In this document: in pieces, positions 5,901 to 7,093 of the stretch
Layout: each line of letters starts with the position of its first letter
Numbering within the stretch: position 1 is the first letter of the stretch
Origin: an uncultured Eubacteriales bacterium
GTDB taxonomy: Bacteria; Bacillota; Clostridia; Oscillospirales; CAG-272
Direction: 5' to 3'
Length of the DNA: 7,093 nucleotides
NCBI GenBank assembly: GCA_900550625.1
Contig: URSW01000085.1
Span: forward strand, 1-7,093
Made by a program: the position numbers and the translations under genes
Notes under the pieces: generated by a model
What the model was told of the DNA's origin: nothing
Seen by the model: only the letters and a program-made list of their open reading frames with translations
Databases searched by the model: none

Positions 5901-6514
5901 ACGATATCGGCTTCGGCGGACTCGATCACGTTCTCGCATCCGGTGAGGATGTCAACGTGATGGTATTCGATACCGAGGTTTACTCCAACACCGGCGGACA
6001 GGCTTCCAAGGCTTCCAACATCGGTCAGGTCGCACAGTTTGCGGCAGCAGGTAAGGCGATCGGCAAGAAGAGCCTTTCCGAGATCGCAATGTCCTACGGC
6101 TACGTCTACGTTGCACAGATCGCAATGGGCGCAGACATGGCACAGACGCTCAAGGCAATCAAGGAGGCAGAGGCTTACCACGGCCCGTCTCTCATCATCG
6201 GCTACGCTCCCTGCGAGATGCACGGCATCAAGAAGGGCGGAATGCAGAACTGCCAGCTCGAGATGAAGAAGGCTGTCGAGGCAGGATATTGGAACATGTT
6301 CAGATTCAATCCCGCTGCCGAGGGCGCTAAGCTCACGATCGACTCCAAGGCTCCCACCGGAGACTACCAGGCATTCATCACCAACGAGGCACGCTACAGC
6401 CGCCTTGCTCAGTCCTTCCCGGAGAGATCCAAGGAGCTCTTCGCAAAGGCAGAGGAAGCTGCGAAGGAGCGCTACGAGAGACTCGTCAAGATGGCGGAGC
6501 TTTACAAAGACTAA
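2909..6514 (+). CDS. nifJ: Pyruvate:ferredoxin (flavodoxin) oxidoreductase, complete
   Basis: The 1201-residue single-chain PFOR oxidises pyruvate with CoA to acetyl-CoA and CO2 and reduces ferredoxin or flavodoxin, in the cytoplasm. The ATG follows GGAGG by seven bases. Domain I has YPITPSSP (28-35) with Thr31, EAGA (71-74; Glu71 the likely TPP-activating acid) and HVSAR (Arg121, pyruvate contact). Domain II lies at about 260-390. The EKR region starts at FWGLGGDGTVG (429-439). Two ferredoxin-type 4Fe-4S sites follow: Cys705, 708, 711, 715 and Cys762, 765, 768, 772. The cluster near TPP uses Cys831, 834, 859 and 1102. The TPP/Mg site is GDGWAYDIG (993-1001) through YSNTGGQ (Asn1027). All key residues are present. 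The length is slightly above that of many clostridial enzymes, with a Pro/Ala/Glu linker at 633-645 and an Ala-rich stretch between the Fe-S motifs (728-736). Strong codon bias (CTC, AAG, GAG, GCA) suggests high expression. It is a monocistronic unit. Lack of nif genes argues for a fermentative rather than nitrogen-fixation role. Confidence 0.98.
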   Translation: MARKKISMDGNTAAAHVSYAFTEVAAIYPITPSSPMAEVTDTWSATDKNIFGQSARNIFGDRVKVMEMQSEAGAAGAVHGSLAAGALTTTYTASQGLLLMIPNMYKIAGELLPNVIHVSARCVASHALNIFGDHSDVYACRQTGYAMLAETNPQEVMDLGAVAHLSTIEGRVPFINFFDGFRTSHEIQKIEAWDYEDLREMVNMDAVNAFRARALNPEHPVLRGSAENGDIFFQHREACNRYYDALPEIVEKYMGKVNEKLGTNYDLFNYYGAPDADRVLIAMGSICDVAEEVIDYMNASGEKVGLIKVRLYRPFVAKKLVEAIPASVKKIAVLDRTKEPGALGEPLYLDVVTALASCGVSGIKVIGGRYGLGSKDTPPSSVFAAFENLAADEPKDHFTLGIVDDVTGLSLPEKDCPDTAPAGTIACKFWGLGGDGTVGANKNSIKIIGDHTDKYIQAYFQYDSKKTGGVTISHLRFGDAPIKSPYYITKANFVACHNPSYILKGYKIVNDVKPGGTFLLDCQWSADELDRHLPASVKSYIANNDVNFYIINATSIAKNDVGNMKVKNTVLQSAFFALANILPIDEAIGYMKKAATKSYSKFGDDVVAQNHKAIELGANAFVKVDVPADWKNAGETPAEAPAEGKRADLVDFVNKIVRPVSKMDGDSLPVSAFENMADGTYPQGAAAYEKRGVAVFVPVWHAENCIQCNQCAFVCPHATIRPFAMNAEEAAAAPAQTKFTAKMIGKGCEDLKFTMAISPLDCMGCTLCVKACPTKPEKRAIEMVAQETQLDQQEVFDYAVANVSEKKLPFADSTVKGSQFKQPLLEFSGSCAGCAETSYARLITQLFGERMYISNATGCSSIWGGSAPATPYTVNRESGRGPAWANSLFEDNAEHGLGIALGQKTLRERYIQKVRDLLVRYKEMNVTAEWTGCLEGYLDTLDDAEANAAAVEHMCSMLAEDVARGTCETVPAEREILEGKDYLAKKSIWIFGGDGWAYDIGFGGLDHVLASGEDVNVMVFDTEVYSNTGGQASKASNIGQVAQFAAAGKAIGKKSLSEIAMSYGYVYVAQIAMGADMAQTLKAIKEAEAYHGPSLIIGYAPCEMHGIKKGGMQNCQLEMKKAVEAGYWNMFRFNPAAEGAKLTIDSKAPTGDYQAFITNEARYSRLAQSFPERSKELFAKAEEAAKERYERLVKMAELYKD

Positions 6515-6538
6515 ACCGCATAAGATAAAAAGGGACTT

Positions 6539-6598
6539 TCCCGTGTGCCGATAAACGGTAATTTGAAGAAATTACGAAATCGGCCGCCGTAAACGGGA
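6539..6598 (+). repeat. Three-tier imperfect hairpin in the nifJ 3' region
   Basis: Three nested stems share one axis: TCCCGT (6539-6544) with ACGGGA (6593-6598), GCCGAT (6547-6552) with ATCGGC (6579-6584), and GTAATTT (6558-6564) with AAATTAC (6569-6575) around GAAG. No T-tract follows, so it is not itself a terminator. It lies between the nifJ stop and the terminator and would be in the mRNA 3' end. Confidence 0.6.
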
Positions 6599-6607
6599 GC
6601 GGACCGC

Positions 6608-6649
6608 AAGCAGACAGCATCCGGCTTCGGTTGGATGCTGTCTGCTTTT
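6608..6649 (+). terminator. Strong UUCG-capped terminator of nifJ
   Basis: GCAGACAGCATCC (6610-6622) pairs perfectly with GGATGCTGTCTGC (6633-6645), and TTTT follows. Inside, two G-T pairs and C-TTCG-G (6625-6630) close the helix onto a stable UUCG tetraloop. Flanking AA/TT extends it to an 18-bp stem. Confidence 0.95.
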
Positions 6650-6943
6650 GTGCGTTTAAGGGGCGAAAAGACTTGCCTGTGTGATCTGCACGGCAAAGAC
6701 CGCGAAACGGGTGAAGTTGTTATCGCTTTCGTGCGGTTATTTTGTAAAACAGCGAATCGCTGGGGAGTGAATACCGTTCGCTGGGGAGTGCGTATATTTG
6801 CGGTCAAGCAAAATACCCCTCAAAACCGTAAAGTCGATAGATAGGTATTTCGATGCAGAGTATGATTGACACCGGGAAAGCAGGAAATCGGCTTGTATTC
6901 GCAGAAAAGCTGCATTTTAGGGCGATAACTTCCGAGTATTCTA
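6650..6943. other. Non-coding spacer between nifJ terminator and GNAT promoter
   Basis: No plausible gene: the open frames here start inside the terminator or translate to low-complexity nonsense without ribosome binding sites. It contains a small hairpin, TTGCC-GTG pairing with CAC-GGCAA (6673-6696, one bulged T), and two copies of TCGCTGGGGAGTG (6757-6769 and 6778-6790). The DNA from about 6840 on looks more AT-rich than the nifJ region. Confidence 0.55.
6757..6790. repeat. 13-base direct repeat with 21-base period
   Basis: TCGCTGGGGAGTG occurs at 6757-6769 and again at 6778-6790, separated by 8 bases. The 21-base period is about two helical turns, so both copies face the same side of the DNA. 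This could be a pair of protein-binding sites or a small local duplication. Confidence 0.6.
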
Positions 6944-6973
6944 TTGAAAACAGAGCTATCCTTGTGATACAAT
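6944..6973 (+). promoter_or_regulatory. Extended -10 promoter of the GNAT-like gene
   Basis: The -35 TTGAAA (6944-6949) and -10 TACAAT (6968-6973) are 18 bases apart, with TGA before the -10 giving an extended -10 element. A perfect 10-base palindrome GTGTATACAC (6976-6985) covers the expected start of transcription and could be an operator. Confidence 0.65.
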
Positions 6974-7025
6974 GTGTGTATACACCAGCAGGTAGGAAAC
7001 ACAGCAAATGAAAAGGAGCAGCCAA

Positions 7026-7093
7026 GTGACAATACAACATAAAAACCTAACAATCCGCCAAGCCGAGGCTGCCGACGCAAAGCAGCTTGCCGC
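7026..7093 (+). CDS. Probable GNAT-family acetyltransferase, first 22 codons (cut by window edge)
   Basis: GTG at 7026 is preceded by AAAAGGAG (7011-7018) seven bases away and starts MTIQHKNLTIRQAEAADAKQ, which continues QLA to the edge. The pattern of a short strand, T-I-R-x-A, then an acidic residue and A-x-D-A-x-x-L-A is the usual opening beta1-alpha1 of GNAT N-acetyltransferases, which transfer acetyl from acetyl-CoA to an amine. The substrate cannot be judged from so little, and the acetyl-CoA-binding motif lies beyond the window. An in-frame ATG at 7008 would add six residues (MKRSSQ), but the ribosome binding site lies inside that extension and favours GTG. Codon choice (ATA, CTA, CAA, AAA) differs clearly from nifJ, compatible with lower expression or separate ancestry. 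Confidence 0.65.
   Translation, partial: MTIQHKNLTIRQAEAADAKQLA

Noticed and set aside
4046..6223. 725-codon open frame antisense to nifJ
   Set aside because: It is a shadow of the strong codon bias of nifJ (mostly C or G at the third position suppresses antisense stops). The translation is Leu/Val/Cys-rich with no domain pattern, and the sense frame is an unmistakable complete PFOR.
6635..6844. 69-codon plus-strand open frame after nifJ
   Set aside because: It starts inside the right arm of the nifJ terminator, has no ribosome binding site and includes the 13-base direct repeat; no protein character is seen.
6820..7080. Minus-strand open frames facing the GNAT start
   Set aside because: They overlap the GNAT promoter, ribosome binding site and first codons, and their Cys/Phe/Ile-rich translation has no supporting signals.

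Overview
The window looks like chromosomal DNA of an obligately anaerobic Gram-positive bacterium of the Clostridia (Bacillota), probably a gut-type lineage. The evidence is a single-chain pyruvate:ferredoxin oxidoreductase of about 1200 residues, strong GGAGG ribosome binding sites, sigma-A type promoters in AT-rich patches within an otherwise GC-moderate sequence, and a DUF11-type repeat protein whose N-terminus (MARFTNQAQLSYNG) resembles many clostridial proteins. The lineage is inferred from these features; no database was searched.

Layout, left to right. Positions 1-445 (minus strand) hold the 5' part of a DUF11-repeat surface-type protein that runs off the left edge. Positions 446-1109 are a hairpin-rich, apparently non-coding divergent intergenic region ending in a clear promoter. 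Positions 1110-1890 (plus) hold a membrane protein with an N-terminal zinc ribbon. Its reading frame is broken by one base exactly at the transmembrane segment, near 1381-1390. A perfect 13-bp bidirectional terminator (1950-1979) separates it from a convergent 108-residue cupin gene (2036-2362, minus). Positions 2363-2908 contain the cupin promoter, a GGGGACG tandem repeat, a series of hairpins that may be a dispersed element or an RNA, and the nifJ promoter and leader. Positions 2909-6514 (plus) are a complete nifJ/PFOR gene. It appears monocistronic and is followed by an elaborate 3' hairpin and a very strong UUCG-capped terminator. Positions 6515-7025 are non-coding with a short direct repeat and a promoter. 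The first 22 codons of a probable GNAT acetyltransferase begin at 7026.

Each gene seems to be its own transcription unit, so there is little sign of a shared pathway. PFOR is the central fermentative enzyme (pyruvate to acetyl-CoA, CO2 and reduced ferredoxin). The cupin, zinc-ribbon protein and GNAT protein have no assignable substrate. I see no convincing new multi-gene system. The items most worth a second look are the frameshift in the zinc-ribbon gene, the structured non-coding segment upstream of nifJ, and several inverted and direct repeats in the intergenic regions.
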